From NCBI RefSeq assembly GCF_029338375.1, contig NZ_CP119805.1, positions 310,001-374,000 on the forward strand: a stretch of DNA of 64,000 nt, written 5' to 3'. Position numbers and translations under genes: made by a program. Positions 16,154 through 25,308 of this stretch are shown here, piece by piece (position 1 is the first letter of the stretch; each line of letters opens with the position of its first letter). The notes under the pieces were generated by a model. That model made no database searches, had not been told where the DNA came from, and saw only the letters and a program-made list of their open reading frames with translations. The DNA comes from Halorussus lipolyticus (GTDB lineage Archaea > Halobacteriota > Halobacteria > Halobacteriales > Haladaptataceae).

Positions 16154-17263
16154 TTAGAGCGGTTCCCACGTCCGCGGCGAGTCGTTCAGTCGCTCGCAAC
16201 CGTCGTCGGTGACGACCACGAGGTCCTCGATTCGGACGCCGAACTCGCCCGGCAGGTAGATGCCCGGTTCGACGCTGAACACCATCCCCGGTTCGAGTTC
16301 GGTCTCGTTACCTTCCACGATGTAGGGACTCTCGTGAACGTCGAGGCCGACGCCGTGGCCGGTCCGGTGGACGAACTCGTCGCCGTACCCGGCCTCCTCG
16401 ATGACCTCGCGCGCTTTCCGGTCGATGTCCTCGGCGAGGACACCCGGTTCGACCGCTTCGACCGCTGTCTGCTGGGCCTCGCGGACGGTTTCGTGGACCT
16501 CCTCGTAGCCTGCCGGCGGGTCGCCCGCGAACACGACCGTCCGGGTCTGGTCGCCGGGGTAGTTGTCCACGTAGGCCCCGAAGTCGAGGACCACGGGGTC
16601 GCCGCGCTGGATTTCCCGGTCCCCGTGGCGGTGGTGGGGTTTGGCACCGTTCGGCCCGGACCCGGCGATGGTGCCGAACGCGGCTTCCTCGCCACCGGCG
16701 TCACCGAGTCGGCGCTCGATTTCCGCTACGAGTTCCGATTCGGTCATGCCGACGGCCTCCTCGCCGAGTTCCCGGATTTCGACGCTCACTCGGTCTGCCA
16801 GCGTTCCTGCTCGCCGGAGGGCGTCGATTTCGGTCTCGTCTTTGCGCATCCGGAGGTCCTCGAACACCTCGCTGGCGAGGCCGAACGTCGCTTCCGAGAG
16901 CGTCTCGCGCAGGTCTTGGGTGAACAGCGCCCACATCGTGTCGTCCACGAGGAGATGGCCCCCGCGCAGGTCCATGTCGTCCGCCACCTCGGCCACGAGG
17001 TCGGTCGGGTCCTCGCCGTCTGCCCAGAGCCGAACGTCCTCGACCCACGAGGAGTCCCGAATCTGCTCGTCGTACATCTCGGGTGCGACGAAGGCGGGGG
17101 TTCCCTCTTGGGGGACGAACAGGAACAGGTGTCGCTCGCCCGGTTCCTCGCGGAATCCGGAGGCGTAGAACAGGTTCGTACTCGGAAAGAGGACGGCCGC
17201 GTCCGCACCGACCTCGGCCAGTCGCCGTTGGCATCGCCGGGTTCGCTCCTCGAAGGCGTTCAT
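16154..17263 (-). CDS. M24-family Xaa-Pro peptidase
   Basis: The 369-residue protein has the usual two-domain form: an N-terminal creatinase-like domain (NLFYASGFREEPGERHLFLF) and a C-terminal pita-bread metallopeptidase. The five metal ligands are readable: Asp in LDFGAYVDNYPGDQTRT (two), His in GHGVGLDVHE, Glu in FSVEPGIYLPGEFG and Glu in VRIEDLV. It should remove N-terminal residues preceding proline in the cytoplasm and recycle peptides. Length and motifs are normal for the family. The small gene at 15852-16145 follows it 8 nt downstream. Confidence 0.9.
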   Translation of the reverse strand: MNAFEERTRRCQRRLAEVGADAAVLFPSTNLFYASGFREEPGERHLFLFVPQEGTPAFVAPEMYDEQIRDSSWVEDVRLWADGEDPTDLVAEVADDMDLRGGHLLVDDTMWALFTQDLRETLSEATFGLASEVFEDLRMRKDETEIDALRRAGTLADRVSVEIRELGEEAVGMTESELVAEIERRLGDAGGEEAAFGTIAGSGPNGAKPHHRHGDREIQRGDPVVLDFGAYVDNYPGDQTRTVVFAGDPPAGYEEVHETVREAQQTAVEAVEPGVLAEDIDRKAREVIEEAGYGDEFVHRTGHGVGLDVHESPYIVEGNETELEPGMVFSVEPGIYLPGEFGVRIEDLVVVTDDGCERLNDSPRTWEPL

Positions 17264-17319
17264 GCGAGAGGGTTGCTCGGGACGCGATTTAAAAGTAGGG
17301 ACGGGCAGTCGAAGCCGAG

Positions 17320-18123
17320 TCAGTAGTGACCCAGCAGGCCCTCGCTTCGAGCCCTGACGCTCGCCCGGTAGAAGCAGTAGTAGCCCGCAGAGAGATAGAC
17401 GACGCTGGTGGCGACGAGGATAGCGAGTTCTCCCGCCGGGAACTCCCAGAGCCGGGTGCCGTCCCGCATCGCGGTTCGCAGGAGATAGCTCCCCTGCGAG
17501 ATGGGGAGGAGTTTCAGGTAGGCCAGCCTATCGACCGGCGCGGCGATGAGCGCGATGAACCCGAACTGGACGAGTTGGAAGATGCTCTCGATGCGCTTGT
17601 AGACCAGCGCGAGGCCCCCGAACAGGAAGCCGATGCCGAGGACCGCCAACAGGGTCAGTCCCACCAGCGGAAGCACCGTGAGGGGGTCGATGATGAGCCA
17701 TCTGCCGGTCATCGCCATCATGATGACCAGCAGGGTGCCCGACCACAGCAGGCTCATGAAGACGTTGACGACGGTCTTGACGACCATGACGGTTCCGAAC
17801 CCGTGGGGCGACATGTAGAGTCGTTCCAGCGTGCCCCACTGAGCCTCGCGGGTGACGCTCCACGCCAACCCGGAGTAGGCTATCGTGGATAGGGTAAACA
17901 GGAAGAATCCGACGATGATGCCTTCGAGCGACCGGGTGAGCGCCGCACCGGCGACTGCTCGCCCGCCGAAGAAGATGAGCGCGAAGAAGATAATCATCGT
18001 CAGGAACTGCGCGCCGGTGTTGACCGGATACCGGACCAGCAGGATGAACTTCTTGTAGAGGACGACCTTCGCCAGCGCGGCCAGCGAGGGGTCGTCGGAC
18101 GTATCGGCGTCAGCGGTCGCCAT
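17320..18123 (-). CDS. ABC-2 type transporter permease
   Basis: The 267-residue membrane protein has six hydrophobic segments (FLTMIIFFALIFFGG, IIVGFFLFTLSTIAYSGLAW, LLWSGTLLVIMMAM, LTVLPLVGLTLLAVLGIGFL, FGFIALIAAPV and LAILVATSVVYLSAGYYCFY), the pattern of ABC-2 exporters. Residues EAQWGTLERLYMSP form the coupling loop found in this family. The start ATG overlaps the last 14 bp of the ATPase gene, so they form one operon and one export complex. The cargo is unknown; ABC-2 pairs of this size may export lipids, drugs or natural products. Confidence 0.88.
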   Translation of the reverse strand: MATADADTSDDPSLAALAKVVLYKKFILLVRYPVNTGAQFLTMIIFFALIFFGGRAVAGAALTRSLEGIIVGFFLFTLSTIAYSGLAWSVTREAQWGTLERLYMSPHGFGTVMVVKTVVNVFMSLLWSGTLLVIMMAMTGRWLIIDPLTVLPLVGLTLLAVLGIGFLFGGLALVYKRIESIFQLVQFGFIALIAAPVDRLAYLKLLPISQGSYLLRTAMRDGTRLWEFPAGELAILVATSVVYLSAGYYCFYRASVRARSEGLLGHY

Positions 18124-19192
18124 CGGCGCTCACCCCCGAAGCGACTGCGCCGCCGGCGTTCGCATCCGGGCCGTCCTCGGATCGGTCGGACGACGAGGCC
18201 GAGTCGTCGCCGGTCTTCTCGGGACCGGTCTCAGTGAGCCTGAGAAAGACCTCTTGAAGGTCCGGTTCGACCGATTCCACGTCGCGTAGCTCTTGGTCGG
18301 CCGCGTTGAGGAGGTCGAACACGTCGTAGAGTTCGTCGCCCTCGGTCGCGGTGAACCCAATCGTGAACCGGTCGCCGTGGTCGGTGCAGTCGGCGTCTAC
18401 CGCCCGCTCGACCCGGCGCTGAACGTCCTCCTCGACCGGCGGTTCGACCGTGACCTCGTACTGGCGGGTTCGGAACAGGTCCAGCAGGGCATCCACTTCG
18501 TCGTACTCCACGACCCCGCCGTCGTTGAGGACTAACACCTTGTCACAGACGGTCTCGATAACGTCCATGTCGTGACTGCTCAGGACGATAGTCACGTCCT
18601 CGCGCTCGGCGAGTCTGCTGAGTTCCGTCCGGAGTTCGAGCGAGGTTTCGATGTCCAACCCAAGCGTGGGTTCGTCCATGAACACCACGTCAACGTCGCG
18701 GGCCAGCGTCGAGGCCAGCGAGGTCTTCTGTTTCATGCCCCGCGAGAGGTCGTTGACCGGGGTGTCCGCGCGGTCCGCGAGACCGAACTGCTCCAACAGC
18801 GATTCGTGACGGTCGCGCAGGTCCTCGGGGTCGTCCCCGCCGAGACCGGCGAAAAACGAGAGGTTCTCCTGAACAGTCAACCGCCAGTAGATGTTTCGCG
18901 CGCCCTCGAGAATCGCGCCGACTTTGCCGTAGGCGTCGTCTGGGTTGTCGTGAACGTCGATGCCCGCGATTTCGACCGTCCCCGAGTCGGGGACGATAAG
19001 TCCGAGCATCGACTTGATGGTCGTCGTCTTCCCGGCACCGTTGGGACCGAGGAGACCGACGACCGTTCCCGTCTCGATTTCGAAGGAAACGTCGTCTATC
19101 GCCGTGACGGCCTCCTCGCCCTCGCCGAAGGTCTTTCGCAGACCCTCGACATGGATTGCAGGTTTCTCGACCGATTCCGTGCCATCACTCAT
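18110..19192 (-). CDS. ABC transporter ATP-binding protein
   Basis: The 360-residue ATPase has Walker A GPNGAGKTTT, signature LSRGMKQK, Walker B VVFMDEPTLGLD and the H-loop SSHDMD. A C-terminal extension from about residue 225 carries a regulatory segment and a disordered acidic tail (TGPEKTGDDSASSSDRSEDGP). It energises the ABC-2 permease encoded downstream with a 14-bp overlap. AT-rich TATA-like sequences (AATTAAAATGG on the minus strand near 19226-19236) lie about 35 nt upstream of the ATG. The gap to the next gene (19193-19533) otherwise holds only an AT-rich segment at 19370-19425. Confidence 0.9.
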   Translation of the reverse strand: MSDGTESVEKPAIHVEGLRKTFGEGEEAVTAIDDVSFEIETGTVVGLLGPNGAGKTTTIKSMLGLIVPDSGTVEIAGIDVHDNPDDAYGKVGAILEGARNIYWRLTVQENLSFFAGLGGDDPEDLRDRHESLLEQFGLADRADTPVNDLSRGMKQKTSLASTLARDVDVVFMDEPTLGLDIETSLELRTELSRLAEREDVTIVLSSHDMDVIETVCDKVLVLNDGGVVEYDEVDALLDLFRTRQYEVTVEPPVEEDVQRRVERAVDADCTDHGDRFTIGFTATEGDELYDVFDLLNAADQELRDVESVEPDLQEVFLRLTETGPEKTGDDSASSSDRSEDGPDANAGGAVASGVSADGDR

Positions 19193-19369
19193 AATGTGGT
19201 TCGTTAATTTTACTCATTCGACCCATTTTAATTGTTGTGCTTGTTGTCCCACGTAGCTCACTTCCGGCCCGAGTGTCGAGCAACGCCGACCGACGACCGA
19301 CTCGACAGCGCGCGTCGCGGTGAGAAACGGCACCGCGACGACTGACATACAGCGGCGACGGGACGTTAG

Positions 19370-19425
19370 ATAATTATATAATTCTTAAACAAATATTTCC
19401 CCATTCTATAGAAATATTTTCCTAC
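19370..19425. promoter_or_regulatory. AT-rich segment upstream of the E1 alpha gene
   Basis: This very AT-rich stretch contains AATTATATAATTC and two AAATATTT boxes 22 bp apart. It lies about 110 nt before the E1 alpha start and is the only promoter-like sequence in the gap 19193-19533. The long distance to the start suggests either a leader or an upstream start codon that I do not recognise. Confidence 0.35.
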
Positions 19426-19533
19426 ATTCGGTATCGCGCTCTCCCACTTCTGACCCCCAATCACGTCCAGTCAGCGACTGTCCACGTCAGCGACCGCCCC
19501 GTCAGCTAAGTAGAACGCCATAGTACGCCACTC

Positions 19534-20751
19534 GTGGTTCGGGAGCAAGTGGCCGAGTTCTCGGTCGAGTACGTGCAAGCACTGGACGAGGAGGGGACCC
19601 TCGACGACGAGCAGGCACCCGACGTGGACGACGAGGACCTCCTCGAACTGTATCGACTGATGCGCCTCGCCCGGCGAACCGACGAGCGGGCCGTCGCGCT
19701 CCAGCGCCGGGGCGAGTCGGGGACCTACGCCCCCGGAATCGGGCAGGAGGCCGCGCAGGTCGGGTCGGCGTTCGCGCTCGCGAGAGACGACTGGATGGTG
19801 CCGTCCTTCCGGGAGAGCGCGGCCTACCTCACCCGAGGAGCGCCGGTCCACCGACTCCTCTGGTACGCGATGGGGATGGAGGAGGGCGCGGAGGTCGCCG
19901 ACCGCAACATGCCGCCCTCGATTCCGGTCGGTTCGCAGGCCCTCCACGCCGCCGGTCTCGGGTGGGGCCAAGCAATCCGCAGAGACGAGACGGCCACCCT
20001 GACCTACTTCGGCGACGGCGCGACGAGTCAGGGCGACGTGTACGAGGCCATGAACGTCTCGGGGGTCTTGGACGCTCACACGGTCTTCTTCTGCCAGAAC
20101 AACCAGTGGGCCATCTCGGTCCCCCGCGAGCGCCAGAGCCGTGCCGAGACGCTGGCCCAGAAGGCGATTTCGGCGGGCATCGAGGGAATCCAAGTGGACG
20201 GCAACGACGTGCTGGGCGTCCTCGGCGTCGCGCGGGACGCGCTCGAATCGGCCCGAAACGGAAATCCCGTACTGGTCGAGGCGCTGACCTACCGCCAGTC
20301 GATGCACACGACCAGCGACGACCCGCGGGTCTACCGGAGCGAGGACGACGAGGGCGACTGGGACGCCCGCGACCCAATCGTCCGGTTCGAGCGCTATCTC
20401 AGAGACGAAGGCGTGCTGGACGACGACCGGGCGGCCGAAATCGCCGACGACATCGAGGCGCTCCTGAGCGACGAAATCGACCGGGCGCGAGGCGGCAGAG
20501 AGGAGGTCGAACCCGCGGAGATGTTCGACCACGTGTTCGCCGAGACGCCGCCGGAACTCCGGCGACAGAAGGAGGCCTTCGAGCGCGAGGAGAGCGAGGA
20601 GGGCGAGACCGGCCCCGCGAGCGCCGAGGACGGACTCCGAGGGGAGCGCGAGGCCGGGGGCGCAGAAATTCCCGAGAGCGTCGAGAAGCAAAGAGACGGG
20701 ACCGCCGACGAGCAAAGAGACGAGGACGACGAGGTGGACGACCGTGGCTAA
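19534..20751 (+). CDS. 2-oxoacid (or acetoin) dehydrogenase E1 component, alpha subunit
   Basis: The 405-residue protein shows the E1 alpha fold: YRLMRLARRTDERAVALQRRGESGTYAPGIGQEA, then the thiamine diphosphate motif YFGDGATSQGDVYEAMN...FFCQNNQWAIS (GDG...NN). It starts at GTG. The catalytic tail ends near residue 340; the last 65 residues are an unusual, highly acidic extension (EREESEEGETGPASAEDG). Its stop overlaps the start of the beta subunit by 8 bp. No E2, E3 or lipoyl protein follows. Substrate could be pyruvate, a branched 2-oxoacid or acetoin; the adjacent secondary-alcohol dehydrogenase gene makes acetoin worth testing. Confidence 0.85.
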   Translation: MVREQVAEFSVEYVQALDEEGTLDDEQAPDVDDEDLLELYRLMRLARRTDERAVALQRRGESGTYAPGIGQEAAQVGSAFALARDDWMVPSFRESAAYLTRGAPVHRLLWYAMGMEEGAEVADRNMPPSIPVGSQALHAAGLGWGQAIRRDETATLTYFGDGATSQGDVYEAMNVSGVLDAHTVFFCQNNQWAISVPRERQSRAETLAQKAISAGIEGIQVDGNDVLGVLGVARDALESARNGNPVLVEALTYRQSMHTTSDDPRVYRSEDDEGDWDARDPIVRFERYLRDEGVLDDDRAAEIADDIEALLSDEIDRARGGREEVEPAEMFDHVFAETPPELRRQKEAFEREESEEGETGPASAEDGLRGEREAGGAEIPESVEKQRDGTADEQRDEDDEVDDRG

Positions 20752-21712
20752 CGAAATCCGCCTCGTGGAGGCGATTCGACAGGCCCTCGACGAGGAGATG
20801 GCGCGCGACGAATCGGTAATCGTCTACGGCGAGGACGTGGGCGTCAACGGCGGCGTCTTCCGGGCGACCAAGGACCTCATCGAGGAGTACCCCGAGCAGG
20901 TCTACGACACTCCTCTCGCTGAGGCCGCCATCCTCGGCCTCGGCGTCGGTCTCGCCGGGGCCGGGTTTCGGCCCGTGCCGGAAATTCAGTTCGCCAGTTT
21001 CGCGTATCAGGGCTTCCACCAACTCGTCCAACACGCGAGTCGGATGCGGAGCAGGACCCGCGGGACGCTCGGCGTGCCGATGACCGTCCGGATGCCCTAC
21101 GGCGGGGGCATCCGGGCGCTCGAACTCCACTCCGAGAGTTACGAGGCCGGATTCGCCCACGTTCCGGGTCTGAAGACGGTCGTGCCTGCAAATCCCGCCG
21201 ACGCCAAGGGCCTGCTGACCGCCGCGATTCGGGACCCCGACCCCGTAATCGTCCTCGAACCGACCAGTCGCTACCGGGCCTCCCGCGAGTCCGTGCCGGA
21301 GGGCGAACACGTCGTCCCCCTCGGGGAGGCCGAAGTCGTGAGCGAGGGCGAGGAGGTAACGGTCGTGGCGTGGGGCGCGATGGTAGCCGAGACCATCGAG
21401 GCTGTCGAGGACGCCGACGCGGACGCCGAGGTCATCGACCTCCGGACCGTCTCGCCGATGGACTCGGAAGCGATTCTGGCCTCGGTCCGGAAGACCGGTC
21501 GGTGCGTCGTGGTCCACGAGGCCCCCAGAACCGGCGGCCTCGCCGCGGAAATCGTCGCCCGCATCAACGACGACGCGCTCTACTATCTGGAGTCGCCGGT
21601 CGAGCGAGTGACAGGCTACGACGTGCCCTTCCCGATGTTCGCCCGCGAGGCGGCTTACCGGCCCGACGCCGACCGGATTCGGCGGGGAATCGAGCGAGTG
21701 CTGTCGGCGTGA
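20744..21712 (+). CDS. 2-oxoacid (or acetoin) dehydrogenase E1 component, beta subunit
   Basis: The 322-residue protein starts at GTG (ANEIRLVEAIRQALDEEMARDESVIVYGEDVGVNGGVFRATK), the standard start of E1 beta. It then has TPLAEAAILGLGVGLA with the catalytic-core Glu and a C-terminal transketolase domain (VVAWGAMVAETIEAVEDADADAEVIDLRTVSPMD, HEAPRTGGLAAEI). Length is normal. It partners with the E1 alpha encoded immediately upstream to form the thiamine-dependent decarboxylase heterotetramer. A dehydrogenase gene starts 42 nt after its stop. Confidence 0.9.
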   Translation: MANEIRLVEAIRQALDEEMARDESVIVYGEDVGVNGGVFRATKDLIEEYPEQVYDTPLAEAAILGLGVGLAGAGFRPVPEIQFASFAYQGFHQLVQHASRMRSRTRGTLGVPMTVRMPYGGGIRALELHSESYEAGFAHVPGLKTVVPANPADAKGLLTAAIRDPDPVIVLEPTSRYRASRESVPEGEHVVPLGEAEVVSEGEEVTVVAWGAMVAETIEAVEDADADAEVIDLRTVSPMDSEAILASVRKTGRCVVVHEAPRTGGLAAEIVARINDDALYYLESPVERVTGYDVPFPMFAREAAYRPDADRIRRGIERVLSA

Positions 21713-21754
21713 AAGCTAAGCGAGTCGGCGTTGTCACCCCATCGGGGGATTCGA

Positions 21755-22816
21755 ATGCAAGCATTCGTGATGAACGGAATCGGCGAGACGGGATTCGCCG
21801 AGAAGGACCGACCGGAACCGGGGCCGAACGACGCGATACTGAAACCGACCAAGGCGCTCATCTGCACGTCGGACGTTCACACCGTCCACGGCGCAATCGG
21901 CGAGCGCGAGGACCTGACGCTGGGCCACGAGGCCGTCGGCGTCGTGGACGAAGTTGGCTCGGAAGTCGAGGAGTTCGCCGAGGGCGACAGGGTGGCGGTC
22001 GGAGCCATCACGCCCGACTGGGGGTCTGAGGCCGCCCAAGACGGCCACTCCTCGCAGTCCGGCGGCGCGCTCGGCGGGTGGAAGTTCGCCAACGAGAAAG
22101 ACGGCGCATTCGCCGAGTACGTCCACGTCAACGACGCCGACGCGAATCTGGCCCACATCCCGGAGGGCGTCGAAGACGAGGAGGCCGTCTACGTCTGCGA
22201 CATGCTCAGCACGGGATTCACCGCGGCCGAGAACGCCGAGATTCCGATGGGCGGGACGGTGGCCGTCTTCGCGCAGGGACCGGTCGGCCTGATGGCGACC
22301 AAGGGCGCGGAACTACAGGGCGCGGGCCGAATCATCGCCGTCGAGAGCGTCCCGGAGCGACAGGAGTTGGCCCGCAAGTACGGCGCGGACGAAGTGGTGA
22401 ATTTCGAGGAAGTGGACCCGGTAGAGAAGATTCTGGAACTGACCGCCGACGAGGGAGACCCGGCAGGCGTCGATGCCGCAATCGAGGCCCTCGGCAGGGA
22501 GGAGACGCTGGCCGACTGCGTGGCGGTGACGAAACCCGGTGGAACTATCTCTAACGTCGGCTACTACGGCGAGGGCGAGACAGTCGGGATTCCGAGAGAG
22601 GCGTGGGGCGTCGGCATGGCCGAGAAGGACATCGTGACCGACCTCTGCCCCGGCGGGCGGGTTCGCCTCCGGCGACTCCTGCGACTCATCGACGCCGGCC
22701 GGGTGGACCCGACGCCGATGACGACCCACGAGTTTGACTTCGAGGACATCGACGAGGCTTTCGAGTTGATGGCGTCGAAAGAAGACGGCGTTATCAAACC
22801 GCTGGTGACGTTCTGA
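21755..22816 (+). CDS. zinc-dependent secondary-alcohol dehydrogenase (TbADH-like)
   Basis: About 353 residues. It aligns by eye with Thermoanaerobacter brockii-type isopropanol dehydrogenase: metal ligands Cys37, His58, Glu59 and Asp149 (ICTSDVH, LTLGHEAVG, VCDMLSTGF), and YYGEGETVGIPREAWGVGMAEKDI and CPGGRVRLRR match that family's C-terminal half. The nucleotide-binding edge reads AVESVPERQ; position 197 is Glu where the NADP-dependent enzyme has Gly198, and 199 is Val where it has Arg200, so NAD is the likelier cofactor. It lies 42 nt after E1 beta. The ATG 21755 was chosen over an upstream ATG because family members start MQAFVM-like. Confidence 0.88.
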   Translation: MQAFVMNGIGETGFAEKDRPEPGPNDAILKPTKALICTSDVHTVHGAIGEREDLTLGHEAVGVVDEVGSEVEEFAEGDRVAVGAITPDWGSEAAQDGHSSQSGGALGGWKFANEKDGAFAEYVHVNDADANLAHIPEGVEDEEAVYVCDMLSTGFTAAENAEIPMGGTVAVFAQGPVGLMATKGAELQGAGRIIAVESVPERQELARKYGADEVVNFEEVDPVEKILELTADEGDPAGVDAAIEALGREETLADCVAVTKPGGTISNVGYYGEGETVGIPREAWGVGMAEKDIVTDLCPGGRVRLRRLLRLIDAGRVDPTPMTTHEFDFEDIDEAFELMASKEDGVIKPLVTF

Positions 22817-22846
22817 GGTGCGTGGCCGGGGGACAGTTCATTTCGG

Positions 22847-23782
22847 TCAATCGGCGTCGGAGCGAACGCCGCTCGCCCGATAGACTGTCTCGTCCAGTCG
22901 GAGTTCGCCGCGGGCGAGATAGACCCACGCGAGGACGAACAGACAAATCACGCTCAGGCGGACCAGTTTGACCTCGAGGTTCGCCGTCAGCGTCGTTCGG
23001 GTAAGTTCCACGAATTGGGGCACCGCCACTCCGGCTATCGTCCGCCCGTACAGGAGTTCCGTCAGGACGCGACCGAAGTGAATCCCGACCGGGAGACCCA
23101 ACTCTCCGGTGAGGAGATACGCCAAGGAGAACGTGATGCCTACAAGGGCGGCGTCGATAGCCACGACGACGTTTCCGCGAAGCGGAACGTGATAGAGTCC
23201 GAACAGCAACAGGCTGGCGGCGGTAGCGACCGTCGTCGCCACCGTCGGCGAGAGGCCGCGTGCGGTGAGTCCTTCCGCGAAATTCCCGAGAACGATTCGC
23301 CGATAGACGACCTCCTCGTAGACGTTCCCGAGAAGGAACGACTGGAGAAAGGCGACGAACACGACGCCGACGACGAGGGGGACCCCAGCGCCGCTTCCGC
23401 CACCGACGGCGAGGTCCACGTCTCGCAGTCCTCGGAGTTCCCCCCAGAAGACCGACACGGCGATTCCGACGACGGTGAACACCGCACCGGCCACGAAGTT
23501 CCGAATCCAGTGCCGACCGACGTTCAGACCGAACTCCGTGTACGCCCGGCGTTCAAGCCTCGCGGCAACCACAATCGCCACGACGACGAGGACGACGTAC
23601 AGCGCGCTCAAGGCCAACAGCGTCAGCACCTCGAGACCGATGGACGACTCCGTGACCGATGGCACGACCGTCCCGAGCGAAACGATTCCGGCCCGGAAAA
23701 TTGCGAGCGTCAATACGGCCGGCAGAAGACCTCGAAGGGTCGCACGTAGCCGACTCGAATCATCACCTCGGAGAATAGTCAT
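22847..23782 (-). CDS. CPBP-family intramembrane metalloprotease
   Basis: About 311 residues with eight hydrophobic segments. The three family motifs are readable: NVYEEVVYRRIVLG (the EExxxR), LLFGLYHVPLRG (FxxxH) and VGIHFGRVLTELL (His motif). CPBP proteins cleave prenylated or lipidated substrates in the membrane or act in bacteriocin immunity; in haloarchaea most are of unknown target. An upstream TTG at 23794 is in frame, but the ATG at 23782 is preferred. The gene stands alone, transcribed toward the alcohol dehydrogenase gene. Confidence 0.85.
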   Translation of the reverse strand: MTILRGDDSSRLRATLRGLLPAVLTLAIFRAGIVSLGTVVPSVTESSIGLEVLTLLALSALYVVLVVVAIVVAARLERRAYTEFGLNVGRHWIRNFVAGAVFTVVGIAVSVFWGELRGLRDVDLAVGGGSGAGVPLVVGVVFVAFLQSFLLGNVYEEVVYRRIVLGNFAEGLTARGLSPTVATTVATAASLLLFGLYHVPLRGNVVVAIDAALVGITFSLAYLLTGELGLPVGIHFGRVLTELLYGRTIAGVAVPQFVELTRTTLTANLEVKLVRLSVICLFVLAWVYLARGELRLDETVYRASGVRSDAD

Positions 23783-23896
23783 AACATCGTACAAGTAAAT
23801 ATGCGTATATCATAACCGGTTCGGTATCGCTCGGAAAACGCCAGCCGGCCCGTCGCACTTGGCACTCCGGAACGGCGGAACCGACGGTGTCCGCAA

Positions 23897-24184
23897 TCAG
23901 TACGCCTCGGCTTCGAGGTCTTCGAGGTGTTGCTGGAGTTCGGGGTACTCCTCGACCCTGACGAAGCCGTACTCACAGCCGCCGTAGAAAGTGTCGGGAA
24001 TCTCGTTCTCGACCAGCATCAGTTCGGGGTCGGCGTCCACGTGGTTGACCTTCGCCAGCGGGACGACGCGGGCCTCCTCGGTGCCGTCTAAGCAGACCAC
24101 AGTGCGTTCGCGGAACAGAACCGCGTCGAACTCCAGCGCGTCGTACTCGTCTACCGTGAACACGGTCGGGCGGGACGGAGACAT
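23897..24184 (-). CDS. small hypothetical protein
   Basis: This 95-residue protein starts at ATG 24184 (MSPSRPTVFTVDEYDALEFDAVLF). It is acidic and soluble, with short strands (TVVCLDGTEEARVVPLAKV, LMLVENEIPDTFYGGCEYGFVRV), and may be a small beta-sheet protein. It is divergent from the aldo/keto reductase gene 116 nt away, so the two could share a control region. I recognise no family. Confidence 0.6.
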   Translation of the reverse strand: MSPSRPTVFTVDEYDALEFDAVLFRERTVVCLDGTEEARVVPLAKVNHVDADPELMLVENEIPDTFYGGCEYGFVRVEEYPELQQHLEDLEAEAY

Positions 24185-24300
24185 ACTCGAACCACCAGCG
24201 ACCAGAACAATAAACCCACGGCACAGCGACGGGACAGCCCGAAAGGCCGCGATAGGACTCGGCACACAGAACTAAGGCCGAAAACGCCGAGGCAAGGGAC

Positions 24301-25260
24301 ATGGAGTACGTTCGACTCGGTTCGACCGGCACCAAAGTATCCGAAATCTGCTTCGGGACGTGGCGCTTCGCCAAGGAGACCGACGGGACCGTCGAGACCG
24401 ACCGCGGGACCGCCCACGACCTGCTGGACACCGCGTGGGACCACGGAGTCAACTTCATCGACACCGCGAACGTCTACGGCGACCCCAACGGCACCGCCGA
24501 GGAGTGGCTCGGCGATTGGCTCTCGGACTACGACCGCGAGGACTTCGTGCTGGCGTCGAAAGTCTACTTCGGGTTCAATGACGGGCCGAACGACCGCGGC
24601 CTCTCGCGCAAACACGTCCGGAGCCAGATTCGGGGGACACTCGAACGCCTCGGCACCGACTACCTCGACCTCTACTACATCCATCGCTGGGACGACGAGA
24701 CGCCAATCGAGGAGACCCTTCGGACCCTGAACGAACTCGTCCGCGAGGGGAAGGTCAACTACCTCGGCGCGAGTTCGATGGCGGCGTGGAAGTTGACCAA
24801 GGCGCTCTGGACCAGCGACGTGGAGGGGATAGAGCGCTTCGAAGTCACGCAACCCCGGTTCAACCCGGCCTACCGCGACCCGGTAGCGGACTACCTCAAC
24901 CTCTGCGCCGACCAAGACCTCGCGGTCTGTCCCTACTCCCCCCTCGAAGGCGGGTTCCTGACCGGGAAGTACGAGCGCGAAGGCGACGGTCCCGAGGGGT
25001 CCAGAGGCGACCTCTACGACTGGAAGAACCGGTTCGACGACCGCCAGTGGGACGTGCTGGACGCGATTCGGGAAGTCGCCGACGACGAGGACGCCACGCC
25101 CGCCCAAGTCTCGCTTCGGTGGTTGGCCGACCAGCGCGATTTCCGGTGCATCCCCATCGTCGGCGCGCGGACCACCGACCAACTGGAGGAGAATCTGGGT
25201 GCGACAGACGTGTCGCTCTCGGACGAGCAGTTCGACCGAATCGAAGAAGCGTACGAGTAG
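24301..25260 (+). CDS. aldo/keto reductase
   Basis: The 319-residue TIM-barrel oxidoreductase has the catalytic tetrad readable as Asp54, Tyr59 (FIDTANVYGD), Lys87 (VLASKVYF) and His128 (DLYYIHRWD). The NADPH-binding end is PIVGARTTDQLEENLGA. It matches the Kv-beta/YghZ-like subfamily: it starts MEYVRLGSTGTKVSEICFGTW and has LNELVREGKVNYLGASSM. It should reduce aldehydes or ketones with NADPH. No other dehydrogenase or regulator is linked. Confidence 0.9.
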   Translation: MEYVRLGSTGTKVSEICFGTWRFAKETDGTVETDRGTAHDLLDTAWDHGVNFIDTANVYGDPNGTAEEWLGDWLSDYDREDFVLASKVYFGFNDGPNDRGLSRKHVRSQIRGTLERLGTDYLDLYYIHRWDDETPIEETLRTLNELVREGKVNYLGASSMAAWKLTKALWTSDVEGIERFEVTQPRFNPAYRDPVADYLNLCADQDLAVCPYSPLEGGFLTGKYEREGDGPEGSRGDLYDWKNRFDDRQWDVLDAIREVADDEDATPAQVSLRWLADQRDFRCIPIVGARTTDQLEENLGATDVSLSDEQFDRIEEAYE

Positions 25261-25275
25261 CGAGGTTGTCGAGTC

Positions 25276-25284
25276 AAATTTAAA
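25276..25284 (+). promoter_or_regulatory. TATA box of the 55-residue gene
   Basis: AAATTTAAA lies 25-33 nt upstream of the ATG at 25309, standard spacing for a leaderless haloarchaeal transcript. It supports the small downstream frame as a real gene. Confidence 0.65.
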
Positions 25285-25308
25285 GAGACAGAGCAAAAGG
25301 TCGATAGT

